Below are positions 1-7,858 of a stretch of 41,383 nt of DNA, one piece after another. The stretch comes from Oscillospiraceae bacterium (GTDB lineage Bacteria; Bacillota; Clostridia; Oscillospirales; CAG-272). Positions within the stretch are counted from its first letter, which is position 1. The number at the start of each line of letters is the position of its first letter. A program made the position numbers and the translations under genes. Under the pieces are notes generated by a model, which was given only the letters and a program-made list of their open reading frames with translations, did not search any database and was not told where the DNA came from. The stretch spans positions 1-41,383 of the forward strand of contig SVSN01000021.1 of the NCBI GenBank assembly GCA_015064285.1, in the 5' to 3' direction.

Positions 1-20
1 GTCAGTTTTTCGGTCAGCAT
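1..20 (-). CDS. 5' end of an unknown gene, cut by the window edge
   Basis: Reading the complementary strand from position 20 out of the window gives ATG followed by codons for M-L-T-E-K-L. A good ribosome binding site (CAGGAG) lies about 8 bases upstream of the ATG. Only about six codons are visible, so no family can be named. Its leader has the same layout as the leader of the recombinase gene at 402: TCTCCTGTATAAT, then ATACAGGAGA just before the start. The two genes are therefore divergent and may belong to the same or related mobile elements. Confidence 0.4.
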
Positions 21-25
21 ATTTT

Positions 26-79
26 TCTCCTGTATGTATTGGTAGTCAGATAAATCTGCCAGATTCATTATACAGGAGA
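26..79 (-). promoter_or_regulatory. RBS-sequestering hairpin with embedded -10 (divergent gene)
   Basis: A 10-bp perfect inverted repeat (26-35 and 70-79) pairs the ribosome binding site of the minus-strand gene with the sequence TCTCCTGTAT. TATAAT follows on the minus strand (67-72). The same arrangement precedes the recombinase gene on the plus strand. The pairing would mask the Shine-Dalgarno sequence; masking is inferred, the repeat is seen. Confidence 0.5.
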
Positions 80-92
80 ATGTTCGGTTATT

Positions 93-171
93 GTAATCAA
101 CAATGGCCTGATTGGGGAGAAAGATATATTTCAGATTTTGGTTGGATCAGCGTTATCGTAATCAACAATGG
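93..171 (+). repeat. Direct repeat GTAATCAACAATGG, two copies
   Basis: The 14-mer occurs at 93-106 and again at 158-171, 65 bases apart. The second copy is the outer arm of the left hairpin of the insertion element. The first may be a vestigial or alternative end, or the end of a neighbouring copy. Confidence 0.6.
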
Positions 172-260
172 TATGTACGGAAAAACACACTGAATCGCTG
201 TTTTTCGCAGCTTTTCAGTGTGTTTTCTATGGTATTGTTGATTATATTTCAAGAGCGATT
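159..260. repeat. Left terminal hairpin and 46-bp inverted repeat arm
   Basis: The segment folds as nested inverted repeats: ATCAACAAT pairs with ATTGTTGAT, and inside it AAACACACTGA pairs with TCAGTGTGTTT around a short loop. Bases 215-260 are the exact reverse complement of 2611-2656 at the other end. A structured end is what a recombinase or a single-strand HUH transposase would need to recognise. Confidence 0.75.
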
Positions 261-344
261 ACCAAAATAGAACCCAACCGCTGGCGCGGTAGAAATCGTT
301 CGTACAGTATCCTCCCGCCATACAGTTCATACAAACTTTAACTC

Positions 345-395
345 TCTCCTGTATAATATCTCCACCACACCAATGTGTGAGATCTATACAGGAGA
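345..395 (+). promoter_or_regulatory. RBS-sequestering hairpin with embedded TATAAT before the recombinase
   Basis: TCTCCTGTATA (345-355) is the perfect reverse complement of TATACAGGAGA (385-395), which holds the Shine-Dalgarno sequence for the ATG at 402. TATAAT sits at 352-357 and may be a -10 box; no convincing -35 is seen. If transcription starts just after this -10 box the left arm would be absent and the site free. Longer transcripts reading in from outside would fold and hide the site, a known type of protection against transposase over-expression. Confidence 0.55.
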
Positions 396-401
396 TTTTT
401 T

Positions 402-1256
402 ATGCACATAATTCTTCAAAAACTCCGTGAAGATATGCAGCTTCGCGGATTCAGCAAACATACAATCCGATCTTATACCGAATGTGTCACGGAATATCTT
501 TCACTTTTGAACAAACCGCTTTCTGCGACAACCGAATATGATGTACGGACATTTCAGCTTTATCTGCAGAATGTCCGGTACCTTACACCGGGTTCTGTCA
601 ATGTACATATGGCGGCTGTCCGTTACCTCTATGAAGTCACACTCTGCAGACATATGAACTGGAAGATCGCTCCGATGATGAAGAAGCCTCACAAACTGCC
701 GGAGCTGCTGACCCATGAGGAAATCCAGATGATCCTGGACAACACTCTGAACCTCAAGCATAAGACTATGTTCATGCTTGCATACAGTGCCGGGCTTCGT
801 ATCAGTGAGATCGCTCATCTCAGGATTACGGATATTGACAGTTCCAATATGCGAATCTTCGTGAAAGGCGGCAAAGGAAACAAAGATCGGTATACGGTTC
901 TTTCGGAAGTATGTCTTGATACACTGCGTCAATACTGGCGGATGTACCACCCGAAACATCCTGAAAATTATCTGTTCCTTGGAATGCGTAATATGACCTG
1001 TATTACTGTGGGTACAATTGCCACAGCGTTTGATAAGGCCGTAAAATCTGTCGGCATTACTAAAAATGTTTCCATGCACACTCTGCGGCATTGCTTTGCC
1101 ACAGACCTTCTGGACAATGGGGCCAGCCTGATGGAAATCAAAGAACTGCTCGGTCATGCCAATATGCAGTCCACTTCCATCTATCTCCACCTTGCCAATG
1201 TTGCTGCCAATATTACAAGTCCGCTGGATGTACTTTACGGTAAAGAAGATGGCTGA
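402..1256 (+). CDS. Tyrosine recombinase/integrase of the insertion element
   Basis: This 284-residue protein is a phage-integrase-type DNA recombinase that breaks and rejoins DNA through a phosphotyrosine link. The N-terminal SAM-like core-binding domain covers about residues 1-85 and the catalytic domain about 100-270. The catalytic set is complete: Arg133 (AGLRISEIAHL), a lysine in the GGKGNKD beta-hairpin (155-161), HTLRH (His226, Arg229), GH (His252) and Tyr261. ATG is preceded by AGGAG about 7 bases upstream, inside a hairpin. The end overlaps the transposase start by 8 bases, so the two are probably translationally coupled. Recombinases of this kind paired with IS91-like transposases occur in many Bacillota and Bacteroidota genomes; which protein moves the element cannot be told from sequence. 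Confidence 0.93.
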   Translation: MHIILQKLREDMQLRGFSKHTIRSYTECVTEYLSLLNKPLSATTEYDVRTFQLYLQNVRYLTPGSVNVHMAAVRYLYEVTLCRHMNWKIAPMMKKPHKLPELLTHEEIQMILDNTLNLKHKTMFMLAYSAGLRISEIAHLRITDIDSSNMRIFVKGGKGNKDRYTVLSEVCLDTLRQYWRMYHPKHPENYLFLGMRNMTCITVGTIATAFDKAVKSVGITKNVSMHTLRHCFATDLLDNGASLMEIKELLGHANMQSTSIYLHLANVAANITSPLDVLYGKEDG

Positions 1257-2373
1257 AATTCAGGATATTCTGCATGAATACGGTGATGCCTTTCTTGCCT
1301 CCCATAAAGTTTCCAATGAACAGAAGAAAGTCATGACAGCATTATCGGAATGCCGGACTGCATCTATGGGAGCACATAAAATCATCTGCGATGCATGTGG
1401 GCACACAGAAATATCGTACAATTCCTGCCGTAACCGTCACTGTCCGAAATGCCAGACTTTCAGTAAGGAAAAGTGGATTGACAAGCAAAAATTATGCCTT
1501 CTACCGGTAGGATATTTCCATATCGTTTTCACAATTCCGGATACGTTAAATCCGGTGGCATATCAGAATCAACGTACTGTATATAACCTCTTGTTCAAGG
1601 CAGCATGGGAAACTTTGCGTGATCTGTCCTCAGATCGGAAATACCTTGGCGCAGAGATCGGCGTGACCGCAGTTCTGCATACATGGGGACAACAGCTTGT
1701 CTACCATCCGCATATTCATTGTATTGTCAGCGGCGGCGGTATTACGAAGGATGGAAAATGGAAACACAGCCGGAAGAAGTTTTTCCTGCCTATGCGGGTA
1801 ATGGCAAAGCTGTTCCGTGGAAAACTTCTGGCATACCTTCGGGAGGCGAAACTGGAATTCTTCAACGATTCTGCCTATCTGAATGATCCGGTCAGTTTCG
1901 ACAGACTGATCCGAAGCTGTTATGAAAAAGAGTGGATTGTTTACAGCAAACCGCCTTTCCGTTCCACAGAAACCGTAGTGGAATATCTCGGCAGATATAC
2001 GCACCGTGTTGCAATCTCTAACAACAGAATTATCGCTGTACAGGATGGTAAAGTTACATTCAGCTGGAAGGATTACAAAGACGGGAATCGCCGGAAAGTA
2101 ATGACGCTGAACGCGGATGAATTCATACGACGTTTTCTGCTTCATGTACTGCCGAAAGGATTCAACAAAATCCGGCACTTCGGATATCTCGGCAGCCGTT
2201 ACCGCGCAGTCAAGCTGGGGTTATGCCGCAAATCCTTGAAAGTGAAAACGGTATATCACCTGAAAACTACAGATGAAATTCTGCAGGGTATGGGAATCAA
2301 TCTATACTGCAACTGTCCTGTCTGCGGTTCTGAAAAGCTGCATCATAGTTATACAATGAGAATGAATAACTGA
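1249..2373 (+). CDS. IS91-family HUH transposase
   Basis: The 374-residue protein is the transposase of an IS91-like rolling-circle element. It has an N-terminal zinc finger (Cys47, Cys50, Cys60, Cys65, Cys68), the metal-binding HUH-type motif HPHIHC (His155, His157), and a tyrosine region YLGRYTHR (Tyr246, Tyr250) of the kind that makes the covalent DNA link. A second Cys pair (NCPVCGSEK) lies near the C terminus. I start at the ATG at 1249, which overlaps the recombinase stop, not at an upstream in-frame alternative that would overlap it by about 100 bases. Length and motifs match intact family members, so the protein looks functional. Transposition by single-strand rolling circle is known for IS91 and IS801; here it is inferred. 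Confidence 0.92.
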   Translation: MAEIQDILHEYGDAFLASHKVSNEQKKVMTALSECRTASMGAHKIICDACGHTEISYNSCRNRHCPKCQTFSKEKWIDKQKLCLLPVGYFHIVFTIPDTLNPVAYQNQRTVYNLLFKAAWETLRDLSSDRKYLGAEIGVTAVLHTWGQQLVYHPHIHCIVSGGGITKDGKWKHSRKKFFLPMRVMAKLFRGKLLAYLREAKLEFFNDSAYLNDPVSFDRLIRSCYEKEWIVYSKPPFRSTETVVEYLGRYTHRVAISNNRIIAVQDGKVTFSWKDYKDGNRRKVMTLNADEFIRRFLLHVLPKGFNKIRHFGYLGSRYRAVKLGLCRKSLKVKTVYHLKTTDEILQGMGINLYCNCPVCGSEKLHHSYTMRMNN

Positions 2374-2390
2374 GATTTTTGTTGCCCCTG

Positions 2391-2517
2391 CGTTATGGGG
2401 AGGGGGAAGCTATGCGCTTTTTTCAAAAGAATTCTGTGTGCCAGGCTTATATTGTGTACCACGGATTTCCGGAATACCAAATTTTTCGCAGGAGATGCTG
2501 TTAATATCCCCATAACG
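2391..2517 (+). repeat. 11-bp inverted repeat in the non-coding tail of the element
   Basis: CGTTATGGGGA (2391-2401) and TCCCCATAACG (2507-2517) are exact reverse complements enclosing 105 bases with no gene. The transcript of the transposase tail could fold into a closed domain. Function unknown. Confidence 0.5.
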
Positions 2518-2538
2518 GTTCGCGGCTGGATTCTATGA

Positions 2539-2600
2539 AATTATCAAAACTCACGTTGGCGTTTTCTGATGCCTTTTTTTGTTGGTGAGTTTCGATAATT
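2539..2600. repeat. 16-bp imperfect hairpin inside the right end
   Basis: AATTATCAAAACTCAC (2539-2554) pairs with GTGAGTTTCGATAATT (2585-2600) with one mismatch and a 30-base loop rich in T. It may terminate transcription of the transposase or form part of the structured right end. Confidence 0.5.
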
Positions 2601-2610
2601 CTCTATTCAT

Positions 2611-2726
2611 AATCGCTCTTGAAATATAATCAACAATACCATAGAAAACACACTGAATCGCTGTTTTTTCTCAGCTTTTTGGCGTGTTTTGAGGTATATA
2701 GTTGATTATATTGCGTGGTCGATTAC
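2611..2726. repeat. Right terminal hairpin and 46-bp inverted repeat arm
   Basis: Bases 2611-2656 are the perfect reverse complement of 215-260. The following stretch to 2726 is also a diverged direct copy of the left hairpin, ending GTTGATTATATTGCGTGGTCGATTAC. The right end therefore carries both inverted and direct similarity to the left, as expected if each end is itself a near-palindrome. Confidence 0.75.
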
Positions 2727-2973
2727 CATACAGGAGTACGCATTTAGTATCTGATCTGGTCCCCTGTCACATGGGATTATTCTTTGACTATATAGCATAA
2801 CCTGGAATGTGAAGTTCAAATTGTACCCCGAAAGCTTAAAGCCTGATGATTCGTGTGAATTTCTCGTTGTGATCTTGTGTGTTGGAACTACAGTACAGAC
2901 GAAGAATCACTTAATAGATCGGTTCATATGTGTTATGTTTGGTGGTATTTCACTGGGTAAAAAAACGGTTGGC

Positions 2974-3030
2974 AAAAAAGAGAAGATACTTATTGACCGG
3001 TGTTGTAACTGTCAATAGATCTCCTCTTTT
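2974..3030 (-). terminator. Long-stem terminator after the esterase operon
   Basis: AAAAGAGAAGAT plus ATTGAC (2976-2997) pairs with GTCAAT plus ATCTCCTCTTTT (3011-3030), nearly 20 pairs around a 13-base loop. On the minus strand the stem ends in a run of T (2974-2979), 26 bases after the stop of the SGNH esterase. It is the likely end of the 9791-3056 operon. The rest of 2727-3055 holds no gene I can support. Confidence 0.65.
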
Positions 3031-3055
3031 CTAGGATAATTTTTAGTATACCACT

Positions 3056-4030
3056 TTACAGGTTAAATTTTCTGCGTAGTATGTCCGACAGATACCTGCT
3101 GACAATTCTATGCCCTTCGCGTTTTGGATGGATAGGGGAGGGCGGAATCCATCCTGTAGAATTTATATAGAATACAGAATCATCCCATTCGTTATTAAAA
3201 TTCTCCACAGCAGATCGGATTTCTTCTGCTAATGTTCCATTGAATGGCGTCAGTGCTATGATGTGGGCGTTGGGATTTCTTTGTCTTACCAGTAATAGCA
3301 AACTCTGATAAGCTTGTTTAAAAGTATACGCCGACGCATTTATATCGTTTGTCCCATGATTGATGACAACAAAGTCCGCAGATATGGGTTCTGCAGGGTA
3401 CCCATCCTTGTAATATGGATACGACTGACTAGCTGGCGGTACGTTTCCAGAACCACTTCGGGTAACCCCCAATGAACCATAACCGATGATTACAGGTCGC
3501 AGATTCAGTGCTTTGGCAGTCAACCATGCATATCCTGCAACTGCATCATTCAAATATACCATATCCATGTAGGATCCATACCGTGAATATACACCGATAT
3601 TATCAATCGAAACGCCTTCAGTAATTGAATCCCCCAGAAATTCAATAAGCGGTCGGGTATCCGGAGGGAGTGGCAGAAATTCATCTGCTTCTATTGTCCT
3701 AATGGATATTTTTGATTGCAAAGGAGCGAACCACCGTTGTTGTGATTCCATAGAACTCTTTAGTATGATCTGTACACTATGATTTCCTTCTTCAGCTGTA
3801 ATTCGGATATATTTATCTAAAGGTACTTCCACCTTTGCACCTTCATCAATGGAAATATAAACATGAGGATAGGGAGTCACACAATCATTTATGTCAAATT
3901 CAATTACAGCAGTATCCCCTGAAAAAGCGAATTCTGCATAACTCCCGGTGGCAGTCGAAACAGCTTCGGTATCTGACACACACCAGCGCCCCGTATAACG
4001 TATAAGCGGATAATTCGAGCTAACAATCAT
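3056..4030 (-). CDS. SGNH/GDSL esterase, CE2-like two-domain carbohydrate esterase
   Basis: This 324-residue protein probably removes acetyl groups from sugars. Residues 1-115 form an N-terminal beta-sandwich like that of CE2 acetyl esterases, and 125-320 an SGNH hydrolase domain. Visible blocks are GDSITEG (Ser135, nucleophile), GYGSLG (183-188), HGTND (225-229) and IHPKREGH (His301). The acidic residue normally three positions before the catalytic His is Ser298, so the enzyme would use a Ser-His dyad, as described for several CE2 enzymes. There is no signal peptide, so it should act in the cytoplasm. It is the last gene of a five-gene operon, 23 bases after the previous stop, with a ribosome binding site (TTGGAG) overlapping that gene's end. 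Confidence 0.85.
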   Translation of the reverse strand: MIVSSNYPLIRYTGRWCVSDTEAVSTATGSYAEFAFSGDTAVIEFDINDCVTPYPHVYISIDEGAKVEVPLDKYIRITAEEGNHSVQIILKSSMESQQRWFAPLQSKISIRTIEADEFLPLPPDTRPLIEFLGDSITEGVSIDNIGVYSRYGSYMDMVYLNDAVAGYAWLTAKALNLRPVIIGYGSLGVTRSGSGNVPPASQSYPYYKDGYPAEPISADFVVINHGTNDINASAYTFKQAYQSLLLLVRQRNPNAHIIALTPFNGTLAEEIRSAVENFNNEWDDSVFYINSTGWIPPSPIHPKREGHRIVSRYLSDILRRKFNL

Positions 4031-4053
4031 GTCTTTCTTTTCTCCAATAGTTA

Positions 4054-4839
4054 CTATTCTCCAACAATATGTACGAATGCATCATAATACCGTTCTCCCA
4101 GTTCATACATTGCTTTACGACAGAAATGGATTGTGTCATTACCGTGAAAAGGATTATTTTCGTCATCCTGTGCATTGGAGAGTAGTCCAATACTTTCCAC
4201 AAACGAAGCGTTTCCGATATCTTTGCATACATTTCTGATAGCGGTTACAACAGGATCAGCTATTTCTTTATTCTGGTCATACCATTGTTCCGTAAAATTA
4301 CCTGCCACAAAAGGTAACTCTGGGATTTGAAAAGCTTTACGGACAGACTGAATAAATTCCGTGAGATGTTTGTAATGTACATCATAGGAAGCATGATACA
4401 CTGCGTCTGTTTCCCCTTGATGCCATAATAAAGCAATCAGACGGTTTTCAGGATTCAATTCCATGGAAGTCTGCAACATCAGCATCATTCTGTTATATAA
4501 CCAGTCTGTTGTTTTCCAGTGTCCGTCCAGAAATCCTGTACCACCGGCCGCTGTACGCAGAATCAACAGTTTTCTGTCTGCTGCAAGTCTGCCGTCATTT
4601 ATATATCTTTTTGCAAAAGATAATGAAAAATTCCCACGGACAGTATTGTTCTGAGCATATTCTCTGGCAATTTCAAAATAGAAATCTTCCGAAAAACGCC
4701 AGTCACCGGTAAGGTACCACACTCGATCGTTTGGCTGATATTCATTTTCAACATTTCCAAACGCGGTTCCATCGCTATTTGACTGTCCTGCTTGAATAAT
4801 AATGTCATACTTCTCTTTACTGAAATCCTTAAGCAACAT
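4054..4839 (-). CDS. Sialate O-acetylesterase-like SGNH hydrolase (SASA/DUF303)
   Basis: The 261-residue protein carries the SASA-type SGNH esterase fold, known from sialate 9-O-acetylesterases and from plant- and xylan-directed acetyl esterases. The key blocks are QAGQSN (Ser20), AAGGTGF (98-104), WHQGETD (139-145) and NDTIHF (Asp235, His238), a complete triad. The ATG at 4839 is chosen because AGGAGG sits 7 bases upstream; an earlier in-frame start would overlap the preceding gene. There is no signal peptide. With the CE2-like neighbour it gives the operon two separate deacetylases, which points to an acetylated glycan. The exact ester substrate cannot be read from sequence. Confidence 0.85.
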   Translation of the reverse strand: MLLKDFSKEKYDIIIQAGQSNSDGTAFGNVENEYQPNDRVWYLTGDWRFSEDFYFEIAREYAQNNTVRGNFSLSFAKRYINDGRLAADRKLLILRTAAGGTGFLDGHWKTTDWLYNRMMLMLQTSMELNPENRLIALLWHQGETDAVYHASYDVHYKHLTEFIQSVRKAFQIPELPFVAGNFTEQWYDQNKEIADPVVTAIRNVCKDIGNASFVESIGLLSNAQDDENNPFHGNDTIHFCRKAMYELGERYYDAFVHIVGE

Positions 4840-4874
4840 ATTACATCCTCCTGATGTATGTAATACTAACGCTG

Positions 4875-6071
4875 TTAACCCATTGAAATTCTGGTTAACC
4901 AATAGGCTTCCAACAGTGCTATCGGTGCACAGGTTCTGTGTTTCTCATAATCCACAAAATCTGCCATTCTGCACAGTTGTTCCAGAGAAGCATTGCTGAT
5001 CTTCCATCCTGGACAAGTGGCGGCAATGGTAATGCCCTCTCCCACAGCACGAAGCGGATAATAGGATTGATGCTCTCTGAAATCCGACGGTTCAGGAACA
5101 AAATATCCTATATCCCCCCAGACCCCGGCATAGCGGAATTTGGACTCACGCCATACAGTATAGGGAATTTCCAGCCACGCTTTTCCTTTCGGCGTCATCA
5201 GCTCTGCGGTTTTCTGTACAGCCAGTGCCTCATACGGTTCTGCCAGTTTTTCCATCATGTGCAGAAGCGTATTCCGCACCGTGGTATCTTCTTCCAGATC
5301 ATGGATCATCCGCATGGAATACTGCATCTGCAGTGCTGCATATGTAGGTCCAGACAACGGAATATATTCCATGGATTTCTGTACTGCTTCGTCACGATAC
5401 TGCAGATACATTTCCCGCCAGTGACTTTCTCCTGTGGTTTTCCATGTCAGAAGATAGAGCATAGGTAACCGCAGGGCTTCATGGGGATGGATATCTCCCC
5501 ACATTTTTCCGGCAACACCGATTCTTCCATCTTCTCTGAGGAAGTTCCAGTTGTTTTCCGGAATCACTTCTGCTTCAAACTTTTCTGCTATGGTAGTCAG
5601 GCACCAACGGATGTTTTCTTTCTGCGTATCATCGGCAAGCGGAGAAAAATACAAACGATATGCAGCATAAAACCAGTCCGTATACTGATCTCTGGAAGTA
5701 TCGATATAATGGCTCTGACAGTCTATGGGAGACACACCGCGGGGCAGAAAGCCCTTCTGATGAGAAACTGAAGCATCCAGTATCAGTCCCTTACAGATCT
5801 TCGCAGCATACTCCCGCATGGATTCATCTCCTGTCACTTCGTACCGTGCAACCACCGCATCCATCATGAGTCCCGCATTGAGCATGCAATCCTCCATACC
5901 GGTGCCATATCCTGCCGGATTGGGAATCAGCAAATTGATCATTTCCGGTTCCGGCAGGTATTCTGATGCTTTGACAGCGTCTCCGGCAAGATGGTTGTAA
6001 AACATTCCGGTGCGTTCGTCATAGAGATGATTCCATATATAATTCCACACATTTTGCAAACACTTTTCCAT
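4875..6071 (-). CDS. Alpha/alpha-toroid glycosidase-like protein, family unassigned
   Basis: The 398-residue protein is rich in paired helices with conserved aromatic and acidic residues (WGDIHPHEALRLP near 220, YTDWFYAAYRL near 145, VWGDIGYF near 325). This pattern fits the six-hairpin (alpha/alpha)6 glycosidase superfamily that includes GH88 and GH105. I cannot place it in a numbered family. It has no signal peptide. Its ATG lies 3 bases after the stop of the GH2 gene and has only a weak ribosome binding site, so translation is probably coupled. The context (esterases, GH2) suggests it trims an imported oligosaccharide, for example at an uronic acid end; that role is inference. Confidence 0.7.
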   Translation of the reverse strand: MEKCLQNVWNYIWNHLYDERTGMFYNHLAGDAVKASEYLPEPEMINLLIPNPAGYGTGMEDCMLNAGLMMDAVVARYEVTGDESMREYAAKICKGLILDASVSHQKGFLPRGVSPIDCQSHYIDTSRDQYTDWFYAAYRLYFSPLADDTQKENIRWCLTTIAEKFEAEVIPENNWNFLREDGRIGVAGKMWGDIHPHEALRLPMLYLLTWKTTGESHWREMYLQYRDEAVQKSMEYIPLSGPTYAALQMQYSMRMIHDLEEDTTVRNTLLHMMEKLAEPYEALAVQKTAELMTPKGKAWLEIPYTVWRESKFRYAGVWGDIGYFVPEPSDFREHQSYYPLRAVGEGITIAATCPGWKISNASLEQLCRMADFVDYEKHRTCAPIALLEAYWLTRISMG

Positions 6072-6074
6072 AAT

Positions 6075-7823
6075 TCACAGTTCCGCCCAATACTCGGCGA
6101 TAGCCTGCACACATTTCTTGGGCTGGCGATCCCTGGTAAACACACCATACGGACTGATATTGGAACCGAAGAACACGCTGCCATCTTCTGACACTTCCCA
6201 CTCATGATCCGTGAAGTGCCAGATTGCGTATCCGGCAATCTTATCTTCCATAGCCCGCATATCACAGAGCAGTACATCACTTTGTTTGTCTTCGTCCCAA
6301 AAACCGTCTGCTATCTTTTCGGAGGGATATCCAAACTCAGTAACAACTACAGGTTTACCTGGATACTTTTCGTGGAATACCGCCAACTTGGCAGCCCAAA
6401 AGTCGGAAGCATACTGATCATCCTCAGCTGTAAGGTTCAAGGTACCTGTCTGATTTGTGTGTTCCATGGTAACATATGCATTGACACAGATCACATCATC
6501 ATGAGAGAACAGAATCCCCGCCCGTTCTGGATCAGCCCACCAACATCCCTGGGAAACATGTACAGCAAAACGAGAATCATCAAGTTCCTTGACATATTGG
6601 ATCAGCGCATTGTTCATCTGTTGCATTTGCTGAACATCCTCATTACTTTCATTGCTGACTGACCAGAACATGACACAAGGATGGTTATAGTCCCGTTCAA
6701 TCATTGCATGAATTGCTTTTTTAGCATTCGTATACATCTGCGGCAATGCACGTTTGGTTTCTTTTTCATCATATTCCTTGATTCCTACCATCGGTGCACA
6801 CAGAGGAATTTCATCCAGAACCAGAAGCCCCAACCGGTCACAGATGTCCAGTTCCTCCTCACTATGCGGATAATGACAGAGCCGCACAAAATTGGCTTTC
6901 ATCTTCTTCATGATTTCAAAATCCCGTCGGGCATTTTCCAAATCGGTGGCCAGCATGGTACGGGGAGAGTCTTCGTGCCGGTTGAAACCGCGAAGATGAA
7001 TCTCTTTTCCATTCAAATAGATCTTTCCGTCTCTGGAATCAATGTCCCGAATACCGAAGGAGATCATATAGTTATCTTCTGTACCACTGGTTGTCATAAC
7101 AGTCTGACAGGTGTACAGAACAGGATTATCCAGTTCCCAAAGTGCAAAAGCATCCAGTGGGAACAGAACTTCCGAGACTGTTTCAGACATAGGCTGCAGT
7201 ACAATGGTGTTTTCACCGGTCAGGCCATTTTCCGTGCAGGTATGTTTCACAGAAATTGTTTGTACTGCATCCGTACCGTTCACAATTTCCGTCACCATCC
7301 GCAGACCAGTATCGCTCTTGACTGCCTTTACATTGCAGATATAGCAGGCAGGCGTAGAATACAGAGATACACTTCGGATGATCCCACCGTGTCCTCTCCA
7401 GAAATGGCTGGGCGGCAGCATACCCGGAATCATACGATTGTTTACACGGACACAGAGCAGGTTCTCACCGGGTCTGACATATTTAGAAATCTCGAACCGG
7501 AAAGGCAGGTAATCGCCGATATGGAAACCTACCGACTGTTCATTGATCCAGACATCGGCTCTGTAATTGACAGCTGCAAACTCCAGCCACAGGAGAGCTT
7601 CCGGCATTTCTTCCAGCATAAAGCTTTTCCGGAACCATACGGTACCGCGATACCCTGTGCATTCCTGTGCTGCACCTTCATAGGTGCAGGGAATTTCGGC
7701 ACTGCGCCAGCAGGCAGTATCACATGAAGACAGCATATACCCCTTTTCCCCGCCGCTGTTATCTCTATCCAGAATAAATTTCCATGTTCCGTTCACATCC
7801 AGCAGATGATTTCTTCTGTTCAT
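6075..7823 (-). CDS. GH2 glycoside hydrolase (beta-glucuronidase/beta-galactosidase type)
   Basis: A 582-residue family 2 glycosidase that hydrolyses beta-linked terminal sugars by a retaining mechanism. The N-terminal jelly-roll sugar-binding domain spans about 1-160 (YRGTVWFRKSF), an immunoglobulin-like domain about 160-265, and the TIM barrel about 265-582. The signature GFNRHED is at 279-285, the acid/base Glu392 lies in SVSNESNED and the nucleophile Glu496 in VVVTEFG. Length and domain order resemble beta-glucuronidases of about 600 residues more than the long LacZ type, but specificity is not certain. There is no signal peptide. AAAGGA precedes the ATG, and the gene is 35 bases downstream of the alpha/alpha-toroid gene at 7859. 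Confidence 0.92.
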   Translation of the reverse strand: MNRRNHLLDVNGTWKFILDRDNSGGEKGYMLSSCDTACWRSAEIPCTYEGAAQECTGYRGTVWFRKSFMLEEMPEALLWLEFAAVNYRADVWINEQSVGFHIGDYLPFRFEISKYVRPGENLLCVRVNNRMIPGMLPPSHFWRGHGGIIRSVSLYSTPACYICNVKAVKSDTGLRMVTEIVNGTDAVQTISVKHTCTENGLTGENTIVLQPMSETVSEVLFPLDAFALWELDNPVLYTCQTVMTTSGTEDNYMISFGIRDIDSRDGKIYLNGKEIHLRGFNRHEDSPRTMLATDLENARRDFEIMKKMKANFVRLCHYPHSEEELDICDRLGLLVLDEIPLCAPMVGIKEYDEKETKRALPQMYTNAKKAIHAMIERDYNHPCVMFWSVSNESNEDVQQMQQMNNALIQYVKELDDSRFAVHVSQGCWWADPERAGILFSHDDVICVNAYVTMEHTNQTGTLNLTAEDDQYASDFWAAKLAVFHEKYPGKPVVVTEFGYPSEKIADGFWDEDKQSDVLLCDMRAMEDKIAGYAIWHFTDHEWEVSEDGSVFFGSNISPYGVFTRDRQPKKCVQAIAEYWAEL

Positions 7824-7858
7824 TGTATTTCCTTTCAGCCTTAGGCATTTACTCTATT

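Larger units (their letters stand above)
158..2726 (+). mobile_element. Insertion element: tyrosine recombinase plus IS91-like transposase
   Basis: Two overlapping genes, a tyrosine recombinase (402-1256) and an HUH-type IS91-like transposase (1249-2373), lie between two related hairpin ends. The left end starts GTAATCAACAAT (158) and the right end finishes with GATTAC (2721-2726), its inverse complement. A perfect 46-bp inverted repeat lies inside the ends. Classical IS91/ISCR elements have one HUH transposase and no long terminal inverted repeats, so this two-gene form with palindromic ends is a distinct arrangement. The left boundary is uncertain, because GTAATCAACAATGG also occurs at 93-106. 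I see no clear target-site duplication. Confidence 0.7.

Noticed and set aside
2809-3018. A 69-codon open frame right of the insertion element
   Set aside because: No convincing ribosome binding site, no family resemblance, and its end forms one arm of the terminator hairpin for the opposite operon.
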